A stretch of DNA of 64,000 nt from Sporopachydermia quercuum (GCA_001599295.1 BCGN01000011.1:310001-374000), one strand, 5' to 3'. Positions 1 to 10,442 are shown, numbered from the stretch's first letter. Translations and numbers: made by a program. Notes: generated from the sequence alone by a model not told the origin.

Positions 1-274
1 CCTATTAGCATCACCAGCTTGTGATATAGCATAGGTACATTAGCGGAAACATCACATACGCTCTGAAGGCATTCTTATGTTCATCATCTACTGGGTTGTC
101 AGGATAAAACTTGTAACTCCCAGTGGAATCTTTTTGAGTAAACTTCACTCTATTTATGTCATAATCCACCTTGCCTTCATCACTAATGCCCTTAGTAGAA
201 TATTCCTTTGGTGTCACCAAACTCCTCTGATTATTATCAAGAGGAGGCGAAGAGGTAGATTCTGACGATGCCAT
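1..274 (-). CDS. Partial gene of unknown function, first exon and intron
   Basis: The ATG is at 274 and the open frame reads to a GTATGT splice donor at 59-54, giving about 71 residues before the intron. Unspliced, the frame stops at 11-13. The intron shows branch-like CTAAT sequences and either ends within the first 20 bases of the window or runs off it, so the rest of the gene lies outside. The visible N-terminus is hydrophilic, Ser/Thr-rich at first and then charged, with no signal peptide or membrane segment. I do not recognise the family. It is divergent from NCS2 with about 550 bp between the starts. The clean donor in frame makes a real gene likely, but no function can be given. Confidence 0.5.
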
Positions 275-825
275 TGGAAGTACTGGAAAATCAAATCAAA
301 TAACAGTAAACACACTAAACTGTGTCTACAATACAAATTACTAACAACCAAATAAACTAAGCTTTCTGCAAGTCACCATCTCCAAATTTTTTACTAGTCT
401 CCTATTGCCTACACATATCACTTGGAGATTACAGATTACTTTGGCTTGTTGGTGATTGAATGANAATGAATCCTCAGAGACGAAACAGCTTCAGAACCCC
501 CTCAAAAAAGACAGCACATGAAGTCTCATCTCAAAGTTAAGTTTAACCTCAAGTAGCTAATCTCCCAATGGGAAAGTCAAACCTAAACAACTTTTGTGTA
601 AGTCGAAAAGAATAATTCTGGAAACAGAGAAAAAAAAGTCATCAAGTGCATGTGAAGAGTTCCGAATGATGAACAAAAAATTTGGGACTGGTAATAGGAG
701 CTCTGATGATTGATCTATAATATTGAAGATACTGAGAATAGAGAATTGAATTTTTGGATATTTTGTGCTTAATAATTAATTAGTAAGCTAATAAGAGAGT
801 GAGAGTAAACAGTTCAGCTTAAGTA
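275..825. other. Intergenic, divergent promoter region
   Basis: This stretch lies between the starts of the unknown gene on the left and NCS2 on the right. It is AT-rich with one undetermined base at 464. I see no gene, RNA or recognisable element beyond promoter-like DNA. Confidence 0.6.
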
Positions 826-2419
826 ATGAGTGTCAGAGAATCTGGATCAGGTATGTTGATTATTATTAACTATCAGCAGTAGGATAATGCCTTATTTGGC
901 GTATAACTTATTGGTGGTGGGAAAAAAGCAAAATGAGAGAAGTTTGCTTATTTTCTTCAAGAACATAATTCTAACTGCTGTTCAGACGTTCTTTGTAAGA
1001 GATGCAAGAAAGAACAATCAATTTTGGTCTCAAGAAAAGAGCCTTTTTGCAAGTAAGTAACCTGGCGATAGTACTCACTCGTTGTAAAAGGTGGAGATCA
1101 AAGGATGAGAGCCGCAGACTTTAAGTAAAGCGACCAAATATTAACAAGCATGCAGATCATGCTTTCTGAGGTTTCTTAGGGGTAAGCAGAGAAAAGCTCT
1201 AGATAATTACAAAGTAGACTGGAAAAGTGAAGATGGAAGTGAACCAACTGTGCTATTACCTTTGTCGCTTGGTAAAAACTCTTTAACACTTCTAGACATG
1301 GTAGCTGATTTGTTAAGAGAACAGAAAGCGCACAACAGAGGGCGCAGAGGATTTAAACTAATTGCAGTTATAATTGATGAGTCGGATGCTTTCAGAAAGA
1401 CCGCCACAACTGATGTTAAGAACCGTTTGGATCGACTGAAAGTGAGATATGAAAACGAATGCAAAATCTATTATATCAACATAAGAAGTTATATAATGAA
1501 TCAAAATTTAAGTGAGATCATAATGGATGAACATTATCATACAACAGTCAAAACTGATAAGATTCCGGATGATAAGTTAGAACAAATGCCCTTTGACTAC
1601 ATATTGCAACAACTAGGCCCCAGAACATCAATTCAAGATACCATAAGCATATTCCGACGAAGAATAGTCATTGAAACAGCTAAAAAGTTTTCCTGCACAA
1701 CTATCATTTGGGGTCATTCCATGACAAAATTAGCAGAACTTGTCTTATCATTAACCACTAAGGGTAAGGGAAATATAATAGCGAGAGAACTTTCAGAGTA
1801 TAACGAAGCTGTTGAGCCTGTCACCCAAATGTATCAAATCCATCCTCTGAGAGATATTTTAGCATCAGAAATTGATCACTATATCGATCTTCAGAATTTG
1901 TCAGAGTTAGTTCTTGATTTCTCACCTTTAGACCCTAAGATAAGCTCAAGACAATTAACAATTGATGAATTGACAAAACAGTATTTTCAGTCTATATCAG
2001 AAGCGTTCCCTTCCATAGTTTCGACAGTTGTTCGAACAGCAGATAAATTATCAGATAAAAAGGATGGGATTTCCAATGATATGACCTCTGAAGAAAGACT
2101 AGAAAAACTCTGCAGTTTATGTCAGCAACCAATAACTACTAATCCTGTTGAATGGTTAGCGAAAATCTCTGTTCATCAATCAGCAGAACTAACAACTGAT
2201 GAAGAACGTCAAATACGCGCTCAAGTGAACATAGATGCTAAAGCCAATGGCCACAGTAGCGAGACAGAGGCTGATGTAGAAACATCTCCTTTGAATCTAT
2301 GTTATGGATGCATTGTTAATTTAGAAAGGGCTAAAATATATCCTCTTGCCGTTCCATTATCGTCCAGAAGCATAAAACAAGATATTCTAGATGAATACCT
2401 CTTGGAGGATGACGACTAA
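826..2419 (+). CDS. NCS2: Cytoplasmic tRNA 2-thiolation protein 2 (Ncs2/Ctu2), three exons
   Basis: Ncs2 pairs with Ncs6 in the complex that thiolates the wobble uridine of cytosolic tRNAs, using sulfur relayed by Urm1. I place exons at 826-850, 962-1052 and 1156-2419, joined in frame to 459 residues. Intron 1 has a GTATGT donor and intron 2 a GTAAGT donor. Splicing is needed because the long open frame otherwise begins mid-gene without an ATG. Joining restores the N-terminal zinc-binding pairs C20xxC23 and C38xxC41, and two further CxxC pairs lie near the C-terminus (in the LCSLCQQP and LCYGC stretches). The PP-loop region is degenerate, as expected for Ncs2 rather than Ncs6. It is convergent with FYV6. 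Family assignment is strong; the exact intron 1 acceptor is somewhat less certain. Confidence 0.88.
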
Positions 2420-2612
2420 GGTAGTATATTCTCTCAGTATGATGTATAATACTTATAGAGAAATCATGATATACTATATCTTAAAGTGGTCAATCGCACG
2501 ATTATAATGTGTAATAAGTTATAATATTTGAGCCTTTCAAATTTCAGTAGAATCGGTTGTTGCTGATACGTAGTAAGTCACATATTGTGCTAGGTAGAAT
2601 TTACATTCATTC

Positions 2613-3359
2613 TCAACCTGAGCTATCACCACTATCAGACTCATAACCTGCAACTAGACCTGTTGTCTTTACTCGAGATACACCATTTTCAGTGCTACCA
2701 CTAGTAGAATTTATGGCTGAACTCTCAACACACTCAACACCTAGGTCATTATTATTATCATTGCCATCAAGTGTCTTATACTCTTTGCATTTTTCCCCAT
2801 TTTCATTCTCAACAACTAATTTATCAGTTTTGCCAACTAGATCTTTCAAAATTAACTCTCTCAAGCGTTTTTTTGGTTTCCTAGGTTTGATTCTAGGTTT
2901 TAATATTTTCTCTTTAGTGCTCTCTGCTGATGATACAGAATTGGACGATTTCTTTTGCAATTCTTTGATCTCCTGTCGAGCTTTGAACTCCGCAATTTGA
3001 GCATCAACTTGTTCCTTCAGTTTCTTCTCTTTTTCCAAATCTTGCTCCGAAATTTCTCTCAAATACTCAATCTCGTCTTCGTTTAATCTTGTTCCTAAAT
3101 TTCTAGCATTGAGCTCTGCTTGGTATTTTTCCTGTGCAAGCGCTGAATGCATATGATGATTATGTTAGTTTGAATAGATAACTCGAATTGTCGTGTAGAC
3201 ATGACAATTAAACATTGCGGTGTAATATTCCACCAACATACCTCTATTTTCCTGTAATGCCTCAAATAGACTTTTTCCGCCATCGTTACTATATTTTGGC
3301 GGAGAATCGGACCTATCCTTTTCCTCAACTGAGGGATCTGACGATGGGACGATACTCAT
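2613..3359 (-). CDS. FYV6: Fyv6/FAM192A-family splicing factor, two exons
   Basis: Fyv6 is the yeast member of the FAM192A/NIP30 family and acts in the second step of pre-mRNA splicing. Exon 1 is 3359-3242 and exon 2 is 3142-2613. The 99 nt intron has a GTATGT donor and an AACTAACA branch region, and the product is about 215 residues. Splicing joins the KSLFEALQENR segment to a charged helix containing RLNEDEIEYL, which together form the NIP30 signature. The rest is a charged coiled coil, a basic KPRKPKKR patch around the middle and an acidic Ser-rich tail, all common in this family. It is convergent with NCS2. A splicing factor that itself needs splicing could be autoregulated, but that is inference. 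Confidence 0.85.
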
Positions 3360-3551
3360 ACTGGTAGCAATTGTATGTCAGCCAAGTAAGTGTTCAGAAT
3401 GAACCTCAAAGGACAATTCACCGTTGAAAACAAGGTTTCTATATAGACAGTATTAACCTCTAAATCTGACGATTAAATACTAAAAAGAGCTTTATTGATT
3501 CATCATCACTAGTCGGTCATGTTCCTTATCAACCAGGTATAATTACTATCC

Positions 3552-3860
3552 TCAAGCACTCACTATCTTCACGACTGTTTTCACACCATCAAAGCTTTCT
3601 ACATCCAACTTGTAACAGCTTGATATTACAACGTAACAACCCAAATTACCTCTCAAGCTGCACATAGAGTATAATAAATGACTTCTGCACCATAGTTTTA
3701 CTCCATTAACAATAGATTCATCATAAACTAGCACTTCTTTCCCTTTTCCTTCCTTGAGTGGGCAAAGCCCGTCCCATATCAGGACCAAGTCATTTTCATT
3801 ATTATAAGTCTCGCAGACACCCCTGAATAATATTTCCCAATTAGGACACAAATTTTTCAT
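3552..3860 (-). CDS. Small hypothetical protein, 102 aa
   Basis: This ATG-started frame fills the gap between FYV6 and bL35m and is not a shadow of another gene. The product has alternating hydrophobic and polar residues in its first 60 positions, a pattern compatible with a small beta-rich fold such as an OB fold, and six cysteines. There is no signal peptide or membrane segment. I do not recognise a family. A fast-evolving small OB-fold subunit (for example of the Ten1 or Rpa14 type) is possible but unsupported. It is divergent from bL35m with about 210 bp between the starts, a normal promoter spacing, which favours a real gene. Confidence 0.4.
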   Translation of the reverse strand: MKNLCPNWEILFRGVCETYNNENDLVLIWDGLCPLKEGKGKEVLVYDESIVNGVKLWCRSHLLYSMCSLRGNLGCYVVISSCYKLDVESFDGVKTVVKIVSA

Positions 3861-4073
3861 TACTCAAAATCCCGTTTCGTCCACCACACGCAAAACTTAT
3901 GCCTGCAAAGCCAAAGCAAATCGATGATTACAAAGTGCGTTTAGTAACATAACGCATACCATCAAGTAAATTAAATGAGACACTATCAGCAGGTGGATAT
4001 AAGCAGCTAAACGATCCGAAATCTGCTAGAGTATTTCTATTATTTTACTAGAGGAAAAAGGAAAGAAAAAACA

Positions 4074-4423
4074 ATGTTTGGAATTATTCGACCGCAGCTC
4101 TGTCAAGCATCAGTATGGACGGTTGGTCCTACTGGTTTTGTTAGAACGCTCATGAAGACCCATAAAGGAGCAGCTAAGAGATGGAGGGCATTAGGAAATG
4201 GAGGATTCAAAAGAGTAAGGAATTTGACTTTTGTTGGTTAAAATTGGATGCTGCTGGAATTCCACTAACAGTCTTATTATAGGGTAAAACAGGTAGAAAG
4301 CACGGTAATTCAAGTTGGAGTCATAGACTATTAGCAGGTTTAACCGGTACAACGGAAGCTAAAAGATCAGGACACGGAAATCAAGTGAAAAGATTGCAAA
4401 AACTTTTGCCTTATTCTCGATAG
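4074..4423 (+). CDS. MRP35: Mitochondrial ribosomal protein bL35m, two exons
   Basis: This is a component of the mitochondrial large ribosomal subunit. Exon 1 (4074-4214) and exon 2 (4283-4423) are 141 nt each, separated by a 68 nt phase-0 intron with a GTAAGG donor and a CACTAACA branch region. The product is 93 residues. The bL35 signature KTHKGAAKRW is followed by a GGFKR-GKTGRKHGN junction that the splice restores. About 30 residues precede the ribosomal core, with several hydrophobic and few acidic residues, as expected for a mitochondrial presequence. The S. cerevisiae counterpart is YNL122C. It is convergent with NMA111, the arrangement also found in S. cerevisiae. Confidence 0.9.
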
Positions 4424-4648
4424 TTATATTTAGGACCAACATGGGTTAGGTGAATGAATTCGCATACTAAATTCTGTACATAAAATGATATAAATGATTA
4501 GATTATGCGGGAAGATTGTATGATGTAATAGTCTTACTATGATTTAGAGATTGAACCGACTGGCTTTAGATGATAATTAAAATTACAAGAATTGTTTATA
4601 TATGACTCTATAATCAGGAAAATTCTCAGTCAACAGAATATGGTAAAT

Positions 4649-7600
4649 TCAGGCTGTTCCAGTAGCAATTTGGTTAACTACCTCTGTCTGGTCTCCACCA
4701 TTTTCCTCAGTATTTTTCTCAGAAGGGATGAACTCTTCCTCTTCTTGAATCATTCCTTCACCAAATCTCATTCTGCTAGTAGGGAAATAGTGATAATTTG
4801 TCTTAATAGTGCAAGCAATAGGTACATTATCAAAAGTAACAACCTTCAGCTTAACATAGGTATTATCAGGAATATTTTTCACTACTGCAACGAACTTGTC
4901 TAATGTTCTCGTTTCAACCTCGTTGACATGAGTAATAAAAAAAGTAGAATAAATACCATATTGTGCGGCAGGAGAACCTCTGAAACGTCGAGAAATATAT
5001 ACTTCTGAGTATAATGTTTGCATTTGTTGTCTCACAGCCAAATGGGGTTTCTGTAGAACCGCACCACACCATTTAACGATTTCTCTGGTTTCAAGATCAG
5101 AAGTTGGTGTAGTTGGCACTTTGATTGTCATTTCTGCTTTTTGGCGAACGATAGTAAATTCAAGTACTTCCTTTTGTAAAGATGTGTATAAATCTGTTAT
5201 CTTAGTTACTGGCTTACCATCAATGGCTAAAACAATATCACCAACTTCCAGCTTATCAGAAACACCTTTTTTGTTGCTATTTCCATTGACAATCTTCTCA
5301 TCATCATCATCGAGTAAATTCTCTTTTAATTTACCTGTTGTACGATAGATAGTAAGAAACTGGACTTGGTCAGTTGAAATGTCCTCAAAAGTCTTGATCC
5401 ACTCTTCTGAGACGCCTCTGATTCTAGCATACATGACCTCTATAGCAAAGAACTCGACATCCAGAATACGAATGCTGTTGAAAAATTTTTTCAATATGGC
5501 AGGTGATTTACTGTTCTGAACTTGATCTATTACTAGTTTAACTGCAGAAATATCAAGACCTGCACAGTATACTTTATCATGATAGTTGGACTTCTTTTCC
5601 CCCAAAAATGACAACCAAAGTGCTTTGATACTACCATCAGAGTCGGCCAATATACCAGAATCACATCTTTCTCCATACTTTGATTCAATAAATACCAAAT
5701 CAAGGTTAGTAGCACGATATCTAGGCGAGAACTTGGTTAATGGTATATTCACTGTAGAGATATCAGAAACAGTTGTTTGAGCTGAAACTACCCTTAGACC
5801 TTGATAACCAACGAAGTACACTGGGTCGTTCTTTGCTAACTGAACAGCGGAAAATTTTGGTGTTTCCAAAGGTGCTAGAACCAACGATGGATCGTATGAG
5901 ACAATTGCATAATTCTGTGTTGGATGCAGAAAGACAACTTGACCAGGTACTACAACTGATTCAGCTACAGTAACAAGGATATCACACAAATCAAAAGGCA
6001 CCAAGTTTCTAGATACAATGACGTATCCTTTTTCTGCATCTATCACCAATCCATACCCTTTCCTGTATGGTTCTACAAAACCATCAATACCTAAAGGCAT
6101 GATACAGGAGATCATAACAAAGCTTCTGACTAGTCTGCTACATGTTTTAGATTCAATAGGTAGATCTATCAGTTTAGCCGATTTGGGAGTCAATGTTAAA
6201 GGAGGCAAAGGATCACCAAGGTCTGTGAAATCCCATAGCCCAGTGACATCATTTCTAGTAGCCAATTTGAACGATTTGGTCCAATGTCGTTGAATATATA
6301 TCACGGCAACTTTCTTTGTATGTATATCCTCTAGATTACGATATGTGACTGTCACCCTTTGCCTATCATGCAATGTTTGCATGACTTTGATAAATGCATC
6401 AAGATCAGGAACTGGTTGATCATCAAGAGAGTCAAGCACATAAGCAGGTAGTTCTCCATTTGAGCCCACTGGTGCCCCACGAGACCCATCGTATTCATCA
6501 AAAGAATCACTGAATGCAAATGAACCCGTAGCGCTACTAATGTAAACACCTTGAACTGGAATCGCGCACAATCTAGCTAATTGATAACTCAAATTATGAA
6601 ATGATGCTCCGCAGACTGAGGCAAACTTATTAGGTGTAATATCATGTAAATTCTGTACTTTACAAATAACAATCCTGGTTTTACCTCCACGTTGTAGTTC
6701 TATTTCAATATCTTTATCCACATTTTCATCTAATATTTCATCGACCTTAATGAAAGAGGAAATATCAACACCGTTGATTTTCAGTAAACAGTCTCCTTCT
6801 TCAATTTTACTATTAGACGGTCCTTTTGGCAAAATGGTTTCTGCCACGAGGAGACCTATTGAGTCAGGGAATAATTTCCTTACCCTATCTCTAGCTTCTT
6901 GAGTCAAGCCAAGTCTACCACATTCATCAAAAGGCTTGAGAAACCATTCGACCTGGATCGTTCCTCTTGCCACAGGGAGATTTTTCTGTATAAGCTCCAA
7001 AGCTCTTTTCCCTCTGTATAAAGGAAGAAAGAAATCTGTTGAAGATTCACTGCTGCCACCAGCCTGAAGAGCAACTGCATTCCCATCAATATCGATAACA
7101 GGACTACCGCTTGAACCTCCAGATGCACTTGCAGCAGCTTGAATATATTCGGTATTGAAATCATTGTATGTGAAACGGCCGTAGTCAGGAGGATTCCTAT
7201 CAATTCTGCTGATGAACCCAGCTAAAATACTCAATTTTTCACCAGCATCATTACCTACTACTCTAATCTCACAACCAACTTTGGCCAAATCTGGCCTAAG
7301 TTTCAATTCTTGTACTTTCATGTATTTTACCTTCGACGGGTCAAATTTCAGAAACCCAAAATCGTGAACTGGATCTCTGTAGATGGGAATCACATCACAT
7401 TCTTCATGATTATCAAACACTACACATCCCTTGAACGGTCCGCTACCAACGACGTGTCTATTAGTAAGAATAATACCTCTTTTGCTATCGACAACAAAAC
7501 CCGTAGCTTCAGAAACCGTGGCTATTTCCATATCAAAATTGGAAATCAGGGCAAAGTGAATTGATACAACTGATTTAATTACATTTTCTATGGTCTTTTG

Positions 7601-7921
7601 CCATTTCACACTGTTCACCTGCGATACTTCCAGAGAGGCAATATTGAGTTCAGTGTTTCTTGCTGATAAAGAGTCACCATCATCAGGTGCAAGTTGTGCT
7701 TGCGGCTTAGATATTCGGGGTGATTCCAAAAGCTCATCTTCCATATTAACATCTTGGGTATTAATCTGTGCTTGTCCTAAGGCCAAACTTGGTGGGGTAC
7801 TTGATGTGCTAGTTCCATCTGATTCAATATTAGTAGCTTTGGGGGAAGTTGGTGATCCTCCTTTTGACATGGAAATCCTTCTTTTCTTTGCCACGGGGCT
7901 TGTCGGCACTGAGGTTTCCAT
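4649..7921 (-). CDS. NMA111: Nuclear HtrA-family serine protease Nma111
   Basis: Nma111 is a tandem trypsin-PDZ protein of the HtrA family that works in the nucleus and has been linked to apoptosis-like death and lipid homeostasis. The frame encodes 1090 residues, slightly longer than the roughly 1000 of S. cerevisiae. The N-terminal tail carries a KKRR nuclear localisation patch at residues 12-15. The catalytic triad is visible as H156 (in NRHVV), D187 (in DPVHDFGFL) and S271 (in GGSSGSPV). PDZ-like segments follow, then a second, degenerate protease-PDZ half, as is typical of the family. The ATG at 7921 is the first in frame. It is convergent with bL35m and divergent from the P450 gene. Confidence 0.95.
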   Translation of the reverse strand: METSVPTSPVAKKRRISMSKGGSPTSPKATNIESDGTSTSSTPPSLALGQAQINTQDVNMEDELLESPRISKPQAQLAPDDGDSLSARNTELNIASLEVSQVNSVKWQKTIENVIKSVVSIHFALISNFDMEIATVSEATGFVVDSKRGIILTNRHVVGSGPFKGCVVFDNHEECDVIPIYRDPVHDFGFLKFDPSKVKYMKVQELKLRPDLAKVGCEIRVVGNDAGEKLSILAGFISRIDRNPPDYGRFTYNDFNTEYIQAAASASGGSSGSPVIDIDGNAVALQAGGSSESSTDFFLPLYRGKRALELIQKNLPVARGTIQVEWFLKPFDECGRLGLTQEARDRVRKLFPDSIGLLVAETILPKGPSNSKIEEGDCLLKINGVDISSFIKVDEILDENVDKDIEIELQRGGKTRIVICKVQNLHDITPNKFASVCGASFHNLSYQLARLCAIPVQGVYISSATGSFAFSDSFDEYDGSRGAPVGSNGELPAYVLDSLDDQPVPDLDAFIKVMQTLHDRQRVTVTYRNLEDIHTKKVAVIYIQRHWTKSFKLATRNDVTGLWDFTDLGDPLPPLTLTPKSAKLIDLPIESKTCSRLVRSFVMISCIMPLGIDGFVEPYRKGYGLVIDAEKGYVIVSRNLVPFDLCDILVTVAESVVVPGQVVFLHPTQNYAIVSYDPSLVLAPLETPKFSAVQLAKNDPVYFVGYQGLRVVSAQTTVSDISTVNIPLTKFSPRYRATNLDLVFIESKYGERCDSGILADSDGSIKALWLSFLGEKKSNYHDKVYCAGLDISAVKLVIDQVQNSKSPAILKKFFNSIRILDVEFFAIEVMYARIRGVSEEWIKTFEDISTDQVQFLTIYRTTGKLKENLLDDDDEKIVNGNSNKKGVSDKLEVGDIVLAIDGKPVTKITDLYTSLQKEVLEFTIVRQKAEMTIKVPTTPTSDLETREIVKWCGAVLQKPHLAVRQQMQTLYSEVYISRRFRGSPAAQYGIYSTFFITHVNEVETRTLDKFVAVVKNIPDNTYVKLKVVTFDNVPIACTIKTNYHYFPTSRMRFGEGMIQEEEEFIPSEKNTEENGGDQTEVVNQIATGTA

Positions 7922-8747
7922 GATTTCTTCAATTCCTAATATTTGCTCTTGATTTGACCTAGTTTACTAGTATACTCTACTTGTTCCAGCTTATGGACAT
8001 CAAACTTGATCTCTGTCAATTAAAAACCTTTCCAAGTACCAAAACTGCTCAAATCTAGCAACCTATCCTTCTTTTCCCAAATACCTGCTTTTACTATCCA
8101 ACCGTTTTCACTTCCTTTATACTCATTTACTCTGCGTTCTCACTTTTCTCCTTCTTCTTATTCATATACTGTATTTCATTCTCTTCTCTCACGCACAATA
8201 CAATTTCTCAACCCAAACCGGAAACAATATAGTTCTTAATTGACTGAAAATTTCAANAATTTTCACGGGATATACCACATGACAATCCCTTAGGTCTCAC
8301 TTTAAGCTCATCGCATTGAGTTAACATTAGGGAAATAAACTTTAACGTTATTTCCATTTAGGAAGTTGTTTCCTTGCAGCGGGTTCAGTTAACATTAGAG
8401 AACATGATAAAGGCCTAAAGGGAAGAGGATGAATCAGATGGGTTGATGGGTAACGATGAAAGAGATAAGCAGAGAATAATATGAGTCAAGTTTGGGGATT
8501 CTTTCAATCTTGCAATGAAGAAGAGAAAAAGTCTTCATTGCAAGATTGAAAGAATGATATTGGCGATCTTGTAGTCAGCGAGAGATTATAAGTGATGGAA
8601 ACATAGTAGTTTGAATGGTCGTCTTATTTGAAGGATAAGTGATTGGCTGCATTGTTGATTAACCGATAACGAGCATATTAGAAGATATAAGGAAACCAGC
8701 ATAAAAGAAAAAGGTTACAGGAGAATATTAGAGGTAAGCCATTGAGA
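7922..8747. other. Divergent intergenic region NMA111/P450
   Basis: This region separates two divergent starts. It holds an 11 bp direct repeat, GTTAACATTAG, at 8320-8330 and 8388-8398, and a long perfect hairpin at 8498-8555 listed separately. One undetermined base lies at 8257. I see no gene in it. Confidence 0.6.
8498..8555. repeat. Perfect inverted repeat, 24 bp arms, 10 nt loop
   Basis: The left arm is 8498-8521, the loop 8522-8531 (AGAGAAAAAG), and the right arm 8532-8555 is the exact reverse complement of the left. It lies about 190 bp upstream of the P450 start codon. Transcribed, it would form a very stable hairpin. No target-site duplication or transposase is visible, so I leave its nature open. 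Confidence 0.9.
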
Positions 8748-10442
8748 ATGCCAGTCTTAGCCTCAGAATTGTTGGACGATTTTCTAGCTATCGCAGCAGA
8801 TGCTCTGAAAGCATGTATAGCCTTGGCGGTTATGGCATTTGATGGATACATTCTCATGCATCTCAGAGAGTATCCTCTGAATACATTTCCTAGTAAAAAC
8901 TCACTGATTCCTCTGGCAGTACTTGTTTTGTCTGTAACTTATCTTGTGAATATTCTTATAGTGAAACCTTTCATAACGTCTCCTATAGCATATATCCCAG
9001 GTCCCAAGATCGCAGCTATTACAGACAAGTATGTGTTATTTCACACTTGGAATGAAAACAGAAACAATTTGTTGAAGCATTTACACGAAAAGTATGGTCC
9101 GGTTGTACGTATTGGTCCTAATGAAGTTTCTTTGAACGACTCCAGGTATTTGAAGGATGTTTATAGTGGGAACTACGATAAATCCTCATTTTATGCACAG
9201 TTTGGAAACTATGGCTATGATGTTTTGTTTTCCTTCACAGAATCTTTACCTCATAAATCCAGAAGGAAAATGATGTCCAAAACATATTCAAAGACATTTG
9301 TCGATAACAATGAAGATGTCAAACGTATTATTTCTGACAAAGTGAACAGGTCAGTTGATTTCATTCGCAAGCATTGCTCAGGATTGATTGATGTGTTTGA
9401 TCTGTTTCAAGCTATGGCCATGGATGTAGTCACAGCAATTGAATTTGGGGAGGAGTATGCCTCAAACCTTGTCAATGATCTTTCAGAAAGAAGAATTCTC
9501 AAAAGCTATCAAGCTCAATCGTCTACATGGTTCTGGGTTTGTTATTTCCCTTCTTATTTCAATCTCATGGTCTCTTCTAAGGTAAAAGAGCATATAAGAA
9601 AAGTGAGATCATGGCATCTATCAAACGTGAAGAGGGCTGCTCTTAGATTTTATGAGAATCCTTCTGCTGGAGAGTCTTTGCCTGAACTATCCGAGCTTTC
9701 CAACTTGAAGGTTGATGATGAGAAAATTGACGAGATTGGTGATGTTTATTCAACGGTTACAACTCTCTACAAGAATAAGATTTATGACATAGCAGCGGCG
9801 GCAGAACTTTCTGATCATGTAGCAGCCGGACATGAAACCACAGGTATAACACTTTCATATCTCTTATTTGAATTGGCCCTTCCTGAAAATAACAACATTC
9901 AAAAGACTCTCAAAGAAGAAATCTCTCAATTGATCCAATCTCATGAAAACATTGACAATATTAGCAACACCGACATAGAACAAATGCCTTATCTCAATGC
10001 TATACTGAAGGAGACCTTGCGACTACACCCAGCTATTCCAGGTTCAGAACCACGAGTTGTCTCTTCCAAGACTGGTCTTCGACTGGCTGATTCAAATATT
10101 ATTCCTAGAGGTACATTGATTTCCATGCAACCTGGCTTACTGCATATGAATGAGAAGGTTTTCAAAAACCCAGAACTCTTTGATCCTACAAGATGGATAG
10201 GAAACTCAGAAGATGAGCTTCGTTTGATGAATAAACACTGGATGCCTTTTGGAATGGGAATTCGTATGTGCCTCGGTATGAACATTGCAATGAGCGAAAT
10301 GAGGTTGTTGATATTCCAGTTGTTCAAAGAGTTCGCTGCATCATTACCAGAACAGTTTGACTATGACGGAATGAGTATGTTAGATATATACACGACACAC
10401 CCTAAAGGTGACGAATGCATGTTGAAATTCAAGAAGGATTGA
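8748..10442 (+). CDS. Cytochrome P450 monooxygenase, membrane-anchored
   Basis: This is an E-class P450 of 564 residues, a haem-thiolate monooxygenase expected on the ER membrane. The ATG at 8748 is used; the open frame extends two codons upstream only through TTG. Two hydrophobic segments in the first 85 residues precede the proline-rich hinge IPGPK. The I-helix oxygen-binding motif reads AGHETT, the K-helix ExxR motif is ETLR, the PERF-like motif is FDPTRW, and the haem-binding signature PFGMGIRMCLG contains the ligand C508. It does not look like the sterol enzymes ERG11 (CYP51) or ERG5 (CYP61), and I cannot assign a CYP family, so the substrate is unknown. No pathway partners lie beside it. 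It is convergent with the following membrane-protein gene. Confidence 0.92.
   Translation: MPVLASELLDDFLAIAADALKACIALAVMAFDGYILMHLREYPLNTFPSKNSLIPLAVLVLSVTYLVNILIVKPFITSPIAYIPGPKIAAITDKYVLFHTWNENRNNLLKHLHEKYGPVVRIGPNEVSLNDSRYLKDVYSGNYDKSSFYAQFGNYGYDVLFSFTESLPHKSRRKMMSKTYSKTFVDNNEDVKRIISDKVNRSVDFIRKHCSGLIDVFDLFQAMAMDVVTAIEFGEEYASNLVNDLSERRILKSYQAQSSTWFWVCYFPSYFNLMVSSKVKEHIRKVRSWHLSNVKRAALRFYENPSAGESLPELSELSNLKVDDEKIDEIGDVYSTVTTLYKNKIYDIAAAAELSDHVAAGHETTGITLSYLLFELALPENNNIQKTLKEEISQLIQSHENIDNISNTDIEQMPYLNAILKETLRLHPAIPGSEPRVVSSKTGLRLADSNIIPRGTLISMQPGLLHMNEKVFKNPELFDPTRWIGNSEDELRLMNKHWMPFGMGIRMCLGMNIAMSEMRLLIFQLFKEFAASLPEQFDYDGMSMLDIYTTHPKGDECMLKFKKD

Noticed and set aside
4592-4903. Open frames antisense to NMA111, MEF1, PET309, FET3 and others
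   Set aside because: They are shadows of conserved genes on the other strand and show no independent signature.
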